Source of the DNA: CAYTLW01 sp964438735
GTDB lineage: Bacteria; Myxococcota_A; UBA9042
Assembly: GCA_964438735.1 (NCBI GenBank)
Contig: CAYTLW010000068.1
Coordinates: 1-38,422, forward strand
Length of the DNA: 38,422 bases
Reading direction: 5' to 3'
In this document: positions 23,301 to 33,136 of the stretch, piece by piece
Layout: each line of letters begins with the position of its first letter
How positions within the stretch are numbered: position 1 is the stretch's first letter
Position numbers and translations under genes: made by a program
Notes under the pieces: model-generated
What the model saw: only the letters and a program-made list of their open reading frames with translations
Told to the model about the DNA's origin: nothing
Databases searched by the model: none

Positions 23301-26300
23301 GCACTTGGTGTTCTTCTTCAGCAACGTGTTCTTGCACTTGCCGCTGGAGCAGGAGTCGGCCGTGCACGCCTTGCCGTCGTTGCACTCGCTGGACGACTTG
23401 CAGGACTTGGCCAGGCAGGTCTTGGCGCTGGACGAGCACACCTGTGCCGGCGTGCAGGTCTTGATGGTGAGCCAGGACGTCCAGTGGTAATTCGACGTCA
23501 AGTTCGAACACAAGGTGGTCGAAGAGCCATTGCAACCGCGGTAGGCGTAGCGTCGCTGCAGCTTGTTGGTGCTGCACTTGTACTGCGTCTGCTTGATGGC
23601 GCTGTCGCACTTGGTGCCCTTGGGCGCCGTCTTGTAGATGCACTTGCCAAGCGAGCAGATGTCGGTGGTGCAGGCCTTGTTGTCGTTGCAATCCTTGCTC
23701 GACTTGCAGGTCTTGGACACGCAGGTCTTGGCCGACGCGGAGCAGACCAGGGTCGAACCGCACACCTTGGTGAGCTTCCAGGAGGTCCAGTGCATGTAGC
23801 TGGAGCTGGTCGAGCACGACGTGGTCGACAGGCCGGTGCAGCCGCCGTAGGCGTCACGTTTGTACAGGTTGTTGAAGATGCACTTGTACTCGCTCTTGAG
23901 CAGCGACGTGCCGCACTTGGTGCCCTTGGGCGCCGTCTTGTAGAGGCACTTGCCGAGCGAGCAGGTGTCGGTCGTGCAGGACTTGCCGTCGTTACAATCC
24001 TTACTGGACTTGCAGACCGTCGGCAGCTTCTTGCAGGTCTTGTTGGCCAGGTCGCAGACATAGCCCTTGGCGCAGGACTTGTACGTGCTCCAGCCGCTCC
24101 AGGCGCGATACGACGAGGAGGTCGAGCACGTGGTCGACGAGATGCCCGTGCAGCCCGGGTGCGCGGTGCGCTTGAGCACCGACAGGCCGGTGGAGCTGCA
24201 CTTGTACTCGGTGGTCAAGATGCTGTCGCTGCACTTGGTGCCCTTGGCCGCGACCTTGTAGCTGCACTTGCCGGAGATGCAGGTGTCCTTGGTGCAGATC
24301 TTGCCATCGTTGCAGTCGCTGGAGACCTTGCAGCTGGACGCGGGCGGCGCGCAGGCGCCGGACTTGGCGTTGCAGACGGTGCCCTTGGCGCAGAGCTTGT
24401 AGGTCGACCACTTGGTCCAGTTGTAGTTGCTCGAGCTGATGGAGCAGTACGTGGACGAGGTGCCCGTGCAGCCGCGATAGGCCAGACGTCGGTAGACGAC
24501 CGTGCCGGTGGAGCTGCACTTGTACTCGGTCTTCTTGATGGCCGAGTCGCACTTGGTGCCCTTGGGGGCCAGCTTGTAGACGCACTTGCCGGACACGCAG
24601 GAGTCTGTGGTGCAGATCTTCAGGTCGTTGCAGTTGCTGCTGGTCTTGCAGACCGTCGGGATGACCTTGCAGGTGCCCGTGGAGGCCTGGCAGACGGTGC
24701 CGGCGCCGCACTTCTTGTAGGTGCTCTTGCCGGTCCAATACAGGTAGCTGCTCGAGGTGGAGCAGGTAGTGGTCGACTTGCCGGTGCAGCCGCCGTACGC
24801 CTGCTGACGGTAGACCGTCGCCAGGGTGCTGGAGCAGCTGTAGGTGGTCTTGACGACCTTGCTGCCGCACTTGGTCTTGGCCTTGGCCGGCGACCAGACG
24901 CACTTGCCGCTCTTGGCGCCCGGCGGGATGACGCAGACATCCTTGGTGCAGGGCTTGCCGTCATTGCACTGGCTGCTGCTGGTGCAGATGTTGGGCTTGG
25001 GCTTGCAGATGCCCTTGAGCGCGTCGCAGACCTCGCTGCTGCTGCAGGTCTTGATCTTGCTGTAGGGCGACCAGTAGCTGTACGAGGTGCTGGTCGAGCA
25101 GAGCGTCGCCGAGATGCCGGTGCAACCGGCGTAGCGATAGCGTCGCGACAGCACGTTCTTGCTGCACATGTACTGGGTCTGCAGGGGCTTGATGCCGCAC
25201 TTGCTGTTCTTCTTGGCGATCGGGTGCGCGCACTTGCCGCTGACGCAGAGGTTGAGCGTGCAGAGCTTGCCGTCGTTGCAGTCCTTGGAGATCTTGCAGG
25301 GCTTGGCCTTGGGCACGCAGGTGCCCTTGGACGCCGTGCAGATGGTGTCCGACGGGCAGGTCTTCAACAGCGTCCAGCCCTTCCAGTGCATGTAGCTGCT
25401 GGAGATGGAGCAGGTGGTCGCCGAGGTGCCGGTGCAGCCGCCGTAGCCGTAGCGTCGGCTCAACTTGGCGCCGTCGCACTTGTAGGCGGTCTTGGCGATC
25501 TTGCCGCTGCACTGGGTGGTCTTCGGCGCGGCCGGCCAGGCGCACTTGCCGCTGATGCACTTGTCGGTGGTGCAGGGCTTGCCGTCGAAGCAGTTCTTGA
25601 CGGTCGTGCAGGGCTTGCAGCCGGGCTTGGCGGTGTGCGCGCACTTGCCGGTATTCTTGTCGCAGTAGTCCGAGGTGCAGGCGTTCTTGTCATCGCAATT
25701 CGGCGGAGTGCCAGGCTTGCACTTACCGAGCACGCATTTATCACCGATGGTGCAGTTCAGACCATCGGAGCACTTGCCGTCGAAGGGCGCGACCTTGCAG
25801 GCGCCGGACTTCAGGTCGCAGCTGGCCTTGGTGCAGGGGTTCTTGTCCTGCGGGCAGTCGGCGTTGGACTTGCAGGCGCCGGTGCAGCCAGGAATCTTCT
25901 CGTGCTTGCAGGCGCCGCTGGCCTTGTCGCAGGAGTCGGTGGTGCAGACCTTGCCGTCGTCGCAGTTCTTCGCCGCGCCGGGGGTACAGCTGCCGGCCTT
26001 GCACTTGTCGCCGGCGGTGCACTTGCTGCCGTCGTCGCAGACCGCGTTGTTATGCGGGTAGATGCAGCCCGTCTTCGGGTTGCACTTGTCGTTGGTGCAG
26101 GGATTCTTGTCGTTGCACACAGGCGGCTTGCCCGCGGCGCACTTTCCGTCCACGCACTTGTCGCCGACGGTGCACTTGCTGCCGTCCTCGCAGGGCGCGT
26201 CGGCGGGCGTGTGCACGCAGCCGTCCTTCGGGTTGCAGCTGTCGGTGGTGCAGGGGTTCTTGTCGTCGCAGTTGGACTTGGCACCGCCGGCGCAGACGCC

Positions 26301-28682
26301 GCCCTTGCACTTATCGCCCAGGGTGCACTTGCTGCCGTCATCGCAGGGCTGGCCGTCATTGATCGGGTTGTTGATGCACTTGGCGCTGCCACCTTCGGCC
26401 TTGCAGGACTGCTGGAAGCAGATGCCCTTCTTGTCGCAGGTCAGGCCGGTGCCGGCCTTCTTGGCGCACTTGCCGGACTTGCAGACGAAGGTGCCGTCGC
26501 AGGGGCTGGACTGCGCCGCGCAGTCGGCGTCCTTCTGGCACTGGCAGGTGTTCTTGCCGGGCTTGCACTCGCCATTGGAGCAGGTGTCGTTCTCGGTGCA
26601 CTTGCTGCCATCTTCGCACTTGGCGCCATCGTTGATGTCGGCCAGGCAGCCGAACTTGGCGTGGCAGCTGTTCGAGGTGCAGGGGTTGCCGTCGTCGCAG
26701 TGGCCATCGGGCTTCTTGATGCCTTCGCAGACGCCGTCTTTGCAGGCGTCGTTGGCGGTGCAGAGGTTGTCGTCATCGCAGGGACCTGAGAGCGGGTCCG
26801 CCACGCAGCCCTTCTCGGGATCGCAGCTGTCCTTGGTGCACGCGTTGTTGTCGTCGCAAACCGCGGCGACACCGGCGCACTGACCCTTGGTGCAGACGTC
26901 GTTATCGGTGCACGGGTTGCCATCGTTGCAGGCGCCGTCGGTGGGCGTGTTCTCGCACTCGCCGCTGTTCTTGTTGCAGGCGTCGGTGGTGCAGGGATCG
27001 TCGTCGTTGCAGTCCGCAGCGTTGCCGCCGCCGCACTTGCCGTCCTTGCAGGCTTCGTCCGTGGTGCAGAGGTCGCCGTCATCGCAGGCGCCGTCGGCGT
27101 TCACGTTCTTGCAGCCAGCCGCCTTGTCGCAGCTGTCGGTGGTGCAACCATTCTTGTCGTCGCAATCCTTCGCCGTGCCGCCGCACTTGCCGCCGGTGCA
27201 GACGTCGGTATCGGTGCAGGCGTCGCCGTCGTCGCACTTGGCGCCGTCGTCGGGCTTGGAGGAGCAGCCCGCCGCCACGTCGCAGGTGTCGATGGTGCAG
27301 GGGTTCTTGTCGTCGCAGACCACCGCGGCACCGGCGCAGGCGCCGGCCTTGCAGGCGTCCTTCTCGGTGCAGGCGCTGCCATCGTCGCAGGCGTCGCCAT
27401 CGGCGCCGGGCGCGAAGACGCACTTGCCGGTCTTGGGATCGCAGGAGTCCTTGGTGCAGACGTTGTCGTCGTTGCAATCGGTCGAAGCGCCGGCCAGGCA
27501 GACACCATCGCCGCACTTGTCGCCGCCGGTGCAGCCGTCGCCGTCATCGCAATCGCTGCCGGTATCCTTGGTGTGCGCGCAATCGCCGGTGGCGGCGTCG
27601 CAGGAGTCGGCGGTGCAGACGTTGGCGTCGTCGCAGTTCTTGGCCTCGCCGCCGCACTTGCCGTCCTTGCAGGCGTCCTTGTCGGTGCAGGTCACGCCGT
27701 CATCGCAGGCGGCGGTATTGTCGGCGTTGACGCAGCCGTTGGCGCCGTCGCACTTGTCGTCGGTGCAGATGTTGCCGTCATCGCAGGTGCCCTCGTCCTT
27801 GGCGCCATCGCAGTCGTTGTCGATGTCGTCGCAGGTCTCGGCGGCGGGGGTGGCCGCGTCACATGCGCTCAGGCCGTTGGCCGAGCAGGTGCGCTTGCCA
27901 AGGCAGGTGCCGATGGGATTGCCGTCGGCGTCGTTGGCGGTGTTGCTGCAGGCGGTGGAGAGGCCCGCGGCGACGGCCGCGTCGGAGCAGGTGCAGGTGC
28001 CGATCGTGTCGTCGCCAGCGCCCGCGTCGGGCTTGGGCACGCACTGCTTGGTGGCTGCGCCCTCAACGTCGGTGACGTCCTTGCAGACGTAGCCATCCGG
28101 GCACGCGCCCTGGGTGCACGCGATGCCGCAGAAGTTGCCGTTGGCGCCCTGGTCAACGCAGGCTGCGCCGGCGTTGCCGTCCTTGTTGCAGTCGGCGTTG
28201 GCTGCGCAGGGGTCGCAGACCGTCGTCGACTTGCTGCCGCCGCCATCGTCTGGGGTCGTGGCGTCGCCGCCACTGGCGTCATCGGCTGCATCGCCGCCGA
28301 CGGGGGCGTCCTCGGGATCGGTGGCGTCTTCGCCGACCGGCGTGTCCTCGGGGGCCGGGGTATCCTCGGCCACGGGCACGTCTTCGGCCACGGGGGTGTC
28401 TTCGGCTGCCGGGACATCTTCCTCGGTGACGACGTCCTTGACCTCGACGACATCGTCGGTGCCAGGATCGGCGTCGCTGCCGGGATCGACGATATCGGAG
28501 ATGCCGCTGTCGGCCAATGCGCCATCTTCGGTGGTATCGCCGACCTGCGTCGACGGATCCTCACCGAGATCAACGTTGCCGCAGGAGGCGGCAAAAAGAA
28601 CAAGAGCCAGGCTGGTAGCAACCGGGCTCAGGCGTTTCAAACCACTTCCGAACAGCTTAAAACAACAACGGTAATCCGACAT
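20208..28682 (-). CDS. Giant Cys-rich repeat lipoprotein (2824 aa) ending in a somatomedin-B-like knot
   Basis: GAGGGGG precedes ATG 28682. The signal sequence ends in LVLFAASC (Cys34). Order: an acidic spacer of repeated (V/A)xEDTPV units (about 60-130); a CDPCAANADC module; the MopE-type motif CDDIDNDCDGAKDE (about 282-296); about 26 CDDG...CT.D.C repeats (about 297-1020), interrupted once by a different Cys segment; then 17 tandem ~103-residue repeats with 12 cysteines each (about 1023-2787); then the C-terminal segment CQCDSTCVNYDDCCIDKKTYC, which fits the somatomedin-B cysteine pattern. The first half is strongly acidic, the 17-repeat half Lys/Arg-rich with recurring YAYxGC and WTSW. I recognise no enzyme domain. 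Exported through the lipoprotein route and presumably displayed on the outer surface; an adhesin, matrix or filament-like role is inferred. It is the first gene of the unit that includes the triple-DsbA protein. Confidence 0.88.
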   Translation of the reverse strand: MSDYRCCFKLFGSGLKRLSPVATSLALVLFAASCGNVDLGEDPSTQVGDTTEDGALADSGISDIVDPGSDADPGTDDVVEVKDVVTEEDVPAAEDTPVAEDVPVAEDTPAPEDTPVGEDATDPEDAPVGGDAADDASGGDATTPDDGGGSKSTTVCDPCAANADCNKDGNAGAACVDQGANGNFCGIACTQGACPDGYVCKDVTDVEGAATKQCVPKPDAGAGDDTIGTCTCSDAAVAAGLSTACSNTANDADGNPIGTCLGKRTCSANGLSACDAATPAAETCDDIDNDCDGAKDEGTCDDGNICTDDKCDGANGCVNADNTAACDDGVTCTDKDACKDGKCGGEAKNCDDANVCTADSCDAATGDCAHTKDTGSDCDDGDGCTGGDKCGDGVCLAGASTDCNDDNVCTKDSCDPKTGKCVFAPGADGDACDDGSACTEKDACKAGACAGAAVVCDDKNPCTIDTCDVAAGCSSKPDDGAKCDDGDACTDTDVCTGGKCGGTAKDCDDKNGCTTDSCDKAAGCKNVNADGACDDGDLCTTDEACKDGKCGGGNAADCNDDDPCTTDACNKNSGECENTPTDGACNDGNPCTDNDVCTKGQCAGVAAVCDDNNACTKDSCDPEKGCVADPLSGPCDDDNLCTANDACKDGVCEGIKKPDGHCDDGNPCTSNSCHAKFGCLADINDGAKCEDGSKCTENDTCSNGECKPGKNTCQCQKDADCAAQSSPCDGTFVCKSGKCAKKAGTGLTCDKKGICFQQSCKAEGGSAKCINNPINDGQPCDDGSKCTLGDKCKGGVCAGGAKSNCDDKNPCTTDSCNPKDGCVHTPADAPCEDGSKCTVGDKCVDGKCAAGKPPVCNDKNPCTNDKCNPKTGCIYPHNNAVCDDGSKCTAGDKCKAGSCTPGAAKNCDDGKVCTTDSCDKASGACKHEKIPGCTGACKSNADCPQDKNPCTKASCDLKSGACKVAPFDGKCSDGLNCTIGDKCVLGKCKPGTPPNCDDKNACTSDYCDKNTGKCAHTAKPGCKPCTTVKNCFDGKPCTTDKCISGKCAWPAAPKTTQCSGKIAKTAYKCDGAKLSRRYGYGGCTGTSATTCSISSSYMHWKGWTLLKTCPSDTICTASKGTCVPKAKPCKISKDCNDGKLCTLNLCVSGKCAHPIAKKNSKCGIKPLQTQYMCSKNVLSRRYRYAGCTGISATLCSTSTSYSYWSPYSKIKTCSSSEVCDALKGICKPKPNICTSSSQCNDGKPCTKDVCVIPPGAKSGKCVWSPAKAKTKCGSKVVKTTYSCSSTLATVYRQQAYGGCTGKSTTTCSTSSSYLYWTGKSTYKKCGAGTVCQASTGTCKVIPTVCKTSSNCNDLKICTTDSCVSGKCVYKLAPKGTKCDSAIKKTEYKCSSTGTVVYRRLAYRGCTGTSSTYCSISSSNYNWTKWSTYKLCAKGTVCNAKSGACAPPASSCKVSSDCNDGKICTKDTCISGKCSYKVAAKGTKCSDSILTTEYKCSSTGLSVLKRTAHPGCTGISSTTCSTSSSYRAWSGWSTYKSCAKGYVCDLANKTCKKLPTVCKSSKDCNDGKSCTTDTCSLGKCLYKTAPKGTKCGTSLLKSEYKCIFNNLYKRDAYGGCTGLSTTSCSTSSSYMHWTSWKLTKVCGSTLVCSASAKTCVSKTCKSSKDCNDNKACTTDICSLGKCIYKTAPKGTKCDSAIKQTQYKCSTNKLQRRYAYRGCNGSSTTLCSNLTSNYHWTSWLTIKTCTPAQVCSSSAKTCLAKSCKSSSECNDGKACTADSCSSGKCKNTLLKKNTKCSTKIYKTEYKCTLNKLYRRYAYPGCTGLSTTLCSTSSSYLNWTSWLLYKSCTAAQVCSTSSKTCLAKACKSSASCNDGKVCTIDKCVSGKCSNTTAPKGTKCDSAIKKTEYKCSTNKLQRRYAYRGCPGSSGNYCSSLTSNYHWTSWATIKTCNAAQVCSSSAKTCVPKTCTLSSQCNDGKICTTDACVSKKCKNTLKTKGSKCGTKILKTEYKCSSTGKTVYRRYAYAGCNGSSTTLCSTSASYWSYTSWKTYKSCASGTVCDAKAGTCKPVVLKCTTSSQCNDGKACSVDKCVLGKCVYSNAPKGTKCDTAIKKTEYKCSTNKLQRRYAYRGCPGTSTSYCSSLTSNYHWTSWITIKTCNTAQVCSASSKTCLPKPCTSSSQCSDGKACTSDACVSKKCKNTLMKKNAKCSTKISKTEYKCTLNKLYRRYGYGGCTGLSTTLCSTSSSYMYWTSWALIKTCTSAQVCSTSSKTCLAKSCSSSSQCNDGKVCTIDKCLKGKCSNTTAPKGTKCDSAIKKTEYKCSTNKLQRRYAYRGCPGSSGNYCSSLTSNYHWTSWATIKTCNAAETCSASAKTCVAKACTSSSQCNDGKVCTTGSCVLKKCKQTLRSKNSKCGTKVVKSEYKCTSNKLYKRNAYGGCTGFSTTSCSTSSSYLYWTGWFWQKTCTPAQVCSSSSKTCLAKPCLLNSQCNDGRKCSIDKCVSNKCSNTTSPKGTKCGTSVLKTYYKCSSNKLQRRYAYAGCNGSSQTSCSTSSSYYHYTSWVTIKTCNPAQACSSSLKTCVAKSCTSSSQCNDGKVCTSDSCVSKKCSNKTSPKGTKCGKSVLKTEYKCYLGKYRQRRYAYAGCTGFSTTLCSSSSSYYYWTKWTTIQTCNPAQVCSTSTNTCVAKSCTSSSQCSDGKICTTDTCSSKKCKNTLKTKGTKCGTKVLKTAWRCTGSGSLTLQERKAYAGCTGWSTTTCSTSSTYYSWTSWKTINTCGSGSKCSSSVGLCYKSGSCKGSDCKYKAGKSCQCDSTCVNYDDCCIDKKTYCK
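21601..21800 (-). repeat. 200-bp perfect direct repeat, copy 1
   Basis: Identical base for base to 22837-23036, 1236 bases away, which is four repeat units. Flanking bases differ on both sides. It codes for part of a type A unit in the 2824-residue protein. Confidence 0.93.
22837..23036 (-). repeat. 200-bp perfect direct repeat, copy 2
   Basis: Identical to 21601-21800. Because even synonymous positions match while neighbouring units differ, a recent duplication or gene conversion inside the array is likely; a repeat-collapse or mis-join in assembly should also be excluded. Confidence 0.93.
25615..27794 (-). repeat. About 26 CDDG...CT.D.C cysteine repeats (giant protein)
   Basis: Units alternate between a long form (CDDG..CT..D.C..G.C) and a short form (CDDKNPCTTDSC...GC), separated by Gly/Ala/Pro/Lys connectors. 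They resemble the Dictyostelium-type CTDC repeat. The many Asp residues next to the cysteines could bind calcium, but that is not shown by the sequence. Confidence 0.85.
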
Positions 28683-28739
28683 TCTAGCCCCCTCTTCCGC
28701 TAGTAAGTCCCCAGGACGAGCAAATCCCTCGCGTTCGTG

Positions 28740-28769
28740 AGTCTATCGATCGCCCTTGATCGATCGCAA
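28740..28769 (-). promoter_or_regulatory. Candidate promoter of the Cys-rich operon with an internal palindrome
   Basis: On the minus strand TTGCGA (28764-28769) and TAGACT (28740-28745) are 18 bases apart, about 58 bases upstream of ATG 28682. The spacer is occupied by a 7-bp inverted repeat, ATCGATC (28745-28751) and GATCGAT (28758-28764) around GCCCTT, placed where a repressor would block RNA polymerase. Each hexamer matches consensus at about four of six positions. Predicted by eye. Confidence 0.38.
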
Positions 28770-28916
28770 CCGTTCGAAGGGCTTTTTTTCAACACCGCCT
28801 GGCACTGAGACCTAGAATAGCGGGATTAAGCCACACGATCCGCGAGTTGACGGGGGCGGGGTTTATTCCCCCCAGGTTTGGAGATGAGATCCGCTCGCCA
28901 CGACCTCGCTCCGATC

Positions 28917-31148
<2,232 letters not shown>

Positions 31149-31261
31149 CTTGGCTCCTGGCGTGGCGCGTGCTTCTGGTCATGCCAGGGTGAGGGAGCGG
31201 GCGCAAGGGCATGGCCGCCAGAGCCGTCCGATGCGCAAACCGGCATTAATCATGGTTTGAT

Positions 31262-31286
31262 GCGTTTAAGAGCCTAGTTTGAACGC
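31262..31286. promoter_or_regulatory. Imperfect inverted repeat between divergent genes
   Basis: GCGTTTAA (31262-31269) and TTGAACGC (31279-31286) pair at seven of eight positions around a 9-base centre, in the 260-base gap between the AAA ATPase and acyl-CoA dehydrogenase starts. Operator-like by shape and position only; the rest of the gap shows no gene. Confidence 0.3.
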
Positions 31287-31408
31287 CGGGATCGTGCCGG
31301 GGGGCGCCGATCCTCTCGATTCTACGTGCCCGGCGACGTCGGGCAGCTTGCACGCACCGTGGCCGGTATCGGCCTGGCGGTTGATGCCGGTATGACGGGG
31401 AGTGAGAC

Positions 31409-33073
31409 ATGGCGGGAACAAAGACGGGACTCGACGCCGAGACGCTAGGCATGGTCCTGGATTCGATTCGCGACTACGCCGCCAAGCGGCTGAGCGAACA
31501 GCAGTTGATCCAATGGGATGCGCGCGATGAATGCCCGGTGGACGTGGTCCGCGAGATCGGCGGCGCCGACGGGCTGGGCATCCAGCTCATCTTCATCCCG
31601 GAGGAGTTCGGGGGTCTGGGCGGCGGCGCGTTCGATGTCTACCGGGTCTGCGAGGCGGTGGGCAAGATCGACGTCGGGCTGGCGACTGGCGTGCTCGCCA
31701 CGTTCCTGGGCAGCGATCCCATCGTCTTCGGCGGCACACCGGAGCAGAAGGCGCACTGGCTGACCCGCATCGCCGAAGAGGGCCTGCTGATGGCCTACGG
31801 CGCCACCGAGCCCCAGGCGGGAAGCGACCTGGGCGCCATGCGGGCCTCGGCGACGCCCATCGAGACCGGCGGCGAGATCACCGGCTACGTGCTCAACGGC
31901 AACAAGCAGTGGATCAGCAATGGCGGGATCGCCGACGTCTACACCTTCCTGGCCAAGGCGCCGGGCGGGCCGAGCTGGTTCGTCGTCGAGCGGGGCGCAG
32001 CCGGGCTGAGCTGGGGCAAGCCGGAAGACAAGCACGGCATCCGCCTGAGCAACACCACGACCGTGACCTGCGAGAACACCGAGGTGCCAGCCGATGCGCT
32101 GATCGGCGGCGTGGAAGGTCAGGGACTGCGGCAGGCGCAGCTGGTCTTCGGCTATACCCGCCTGATGGTCGCGGCGTTCGGGCTGGGCGGCGGCTGGGGC
32201 GCCCTGCGAAGGGCGATCCCCTACTCGGTGGAGCGCATTCAGGGCGGCGGCCCGCTGAGTGAAAAGCAGGGTTATACGCACAAACTGATCGTGCCCAATG
32301 TGGTCGCGCTCGAAGTCGCCCGCGCGTACATCGAGGAGACGGCCACCGCCATCGACGCCGGTGGCGATGAGCTGCTCAATACCGAGGGCGCCATCGCCAA
32401 GTACCTGGCCACGGAGGCGGGCGACAAGGCGGCCGACGACGCCATCCAGGCGCTGGGCGGGTACGGCTATACCAAGGAGTACATGGTCGAGAAGTACGCC
32501 CGCGACGTGCGCATCACGCGCATCTACGAGGGCACCTCGGAGATCATGGAGATGACCATCTGCCGCGATCGCTGGCAGCAGCACCTGAAGACCCGCGGCG
32601 AGTACTACCACCACGCGGCCGCGGCCATGGAAGCCCTGCACAGCGAACAACCCGGCCTGGGTGGCGATGTGGCGGCCCTGGGATTGCACGCCCTGGCGGT
32701 GGTGCTGGACGAGGCGCGCAAGCGTCGACTCACCCGCCAGCAGCACATCCTGTTCCGGCTGGGCGAGCTGATCGCGCGGGCAGAAGGCGCCGGGGCCATG
32801 GTGCGCCGGGCCGCCGCCGCGAAAGCCAAGCAACTCGATGCGCGCGCCGACACCCAATACGACGCCAGCGCACAGGCCATGATCGCCCGCATCGCGGCCC
32901 GAGAGGCGGCGCAGACGGTGGCCGAGAGCGGCCTTCGCTGGCTCGTCGGCGGCAGCCATGGAGACGATGTGGCGGGGTTGGGCCAGCGCCTGCAGTTGGA
33001 CGCCATTCGCGCAGGTCAAGCTGGCTTGCTCGCCGACATGAATCGTCTTGCCGATGTGATCTACCAACGCTGA
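31409..33073 (+). CDS. Acyl-CoA dehydrogenase family flavoprotein
   Basis: A 554-residue protein; GGGGAG lies upstream of ATG 31409. It has the three-part acyl-CoA dehydrogenase fold. The N-terminal helical domain includes FIPEEFGGLGG; the middle beta domain includes YGATEPQAGSD and NGNKQWISNGGIAD; the C-terminal helical domain has QALGGYGYTKEY and RITRIYEGTSEIM. Glu374 in YEGTSE is in the position of the catalytic base of medium-chain-type enzymes. Residues about 400-554 form an extra helical extension, making it longer than the usual ~380 residues, as in very-long-chain-type and some synthase-linked dehydrogenases. The enzyme would introduce an alpha,beta double bond into an acyl-thioester using FAD. 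It lies 63 bases ahead of the synthase gene in the same direction, so it probably acts on the precursor or product of that synthase. Confidence 0.9.
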   Translation: MAGTKTGLDAETLGMVLDSIRDYAAKRLSEQQLIQWDARDECPVDVVREIGGADGLGIQLIFIPEEFGGLGGGAFDVYRVCEAVGKIDVGLATGVLATFLGSDPIVFGGTPEQKAHWLTRIAEEGLLMAYGATEPQAGSDLGAMRASATPIETGGEITGYVLNGNKQWISNGGIADVYTFLAKAPGGPSWFVVERGAAGLSWGKPEDKHGIRLSNTTTVTCENTEVPADALIGGVEGQGLRQAQLVFGYTRLMVAAFGLGGGWGALRRAIPYSVERIQGGGPLSEKQGYTHKLIVPNVVALEVARAYIEETATAIDAGGDELLNTEGAIAKYLATEAGDKAADDAIQALGGYGYTKEYMVEKYARDVRITRIYEGTSEIMEMTICRDRWQQHLKTRGEYYHHAAAAMEALHSEQPGLGGDVAALGLHALAVVLDEARKRRLTRQQHILFRLGELIARAEGAGAMVRRAAAAKAKQLDARADTQYDASAQAMIARIAAREAAQTVAESGLRWLVGGSHGDDVAGLGQRLQLDAIRAGQAGLLADMNRLADVIYQR

Positions 33074-33136
33074 GCCCGATCGCTCGGCCGCATCCGGGTC
33101 GCCTCCTGCCGACCCGATACAACTCGGAGCTGTGCC

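Larger units (their letters stand above)
20320..25612 (-). repeat. 17-copy tandem array of a ~310-base, 12-cysteine repeat
   Basis: Seventeen in-frame units averaging 311 bases. A typical unit has an initial C.SSSQCNDGK.CT.D.C segment, then GKC...PKGTKC, KKTEYKC, RRYAYRGC.GSS, C....SYxxWTSW, IKTC..AQVC and SSSAKTC. The first and last units are the most diverged. Middle units alternate between two types: type A (STNKLQRRYAYRGC...LTSNYHWTSW) and type B (TLNKLYRRY.Y.GCTGLSTTLC). This indicates expansion of a two-unit block. Confidence 0.9.

Noticed and set aside
20320..25612. Regularly spaced repeats resembling a CRISPR or satellite array
   Set aside because: Units are ~310 bases, in frame, protein-coding and diverged mainly at silent and surface positions. 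There are no short identical repeats with unique spacers and no cas genes.
22872..26789. Long plus-strand open frame (about 1305 codons) opposite the giant Cys-rich gene
   Set aside because: It is antisense to strongly patterned repeats. Its translation is monotonous Ala/Gly/Leu/Val with no domain, and it mirrors the repeat period, so it is a by-product of the Cys/Lys/Thr codons on the real strand.
28752..28789. Hairpin GCCCTT/AAGGGC followed by seven T on the plus strand, like a rho-independent terminator
   Set aside because: No plus-strand gene precedes it; both neighbours are on the minus strand, where the T run would be on the wrong side. The stem is only 6 bp with a 19-base loop. It overlaps the promoter candidate described separately.
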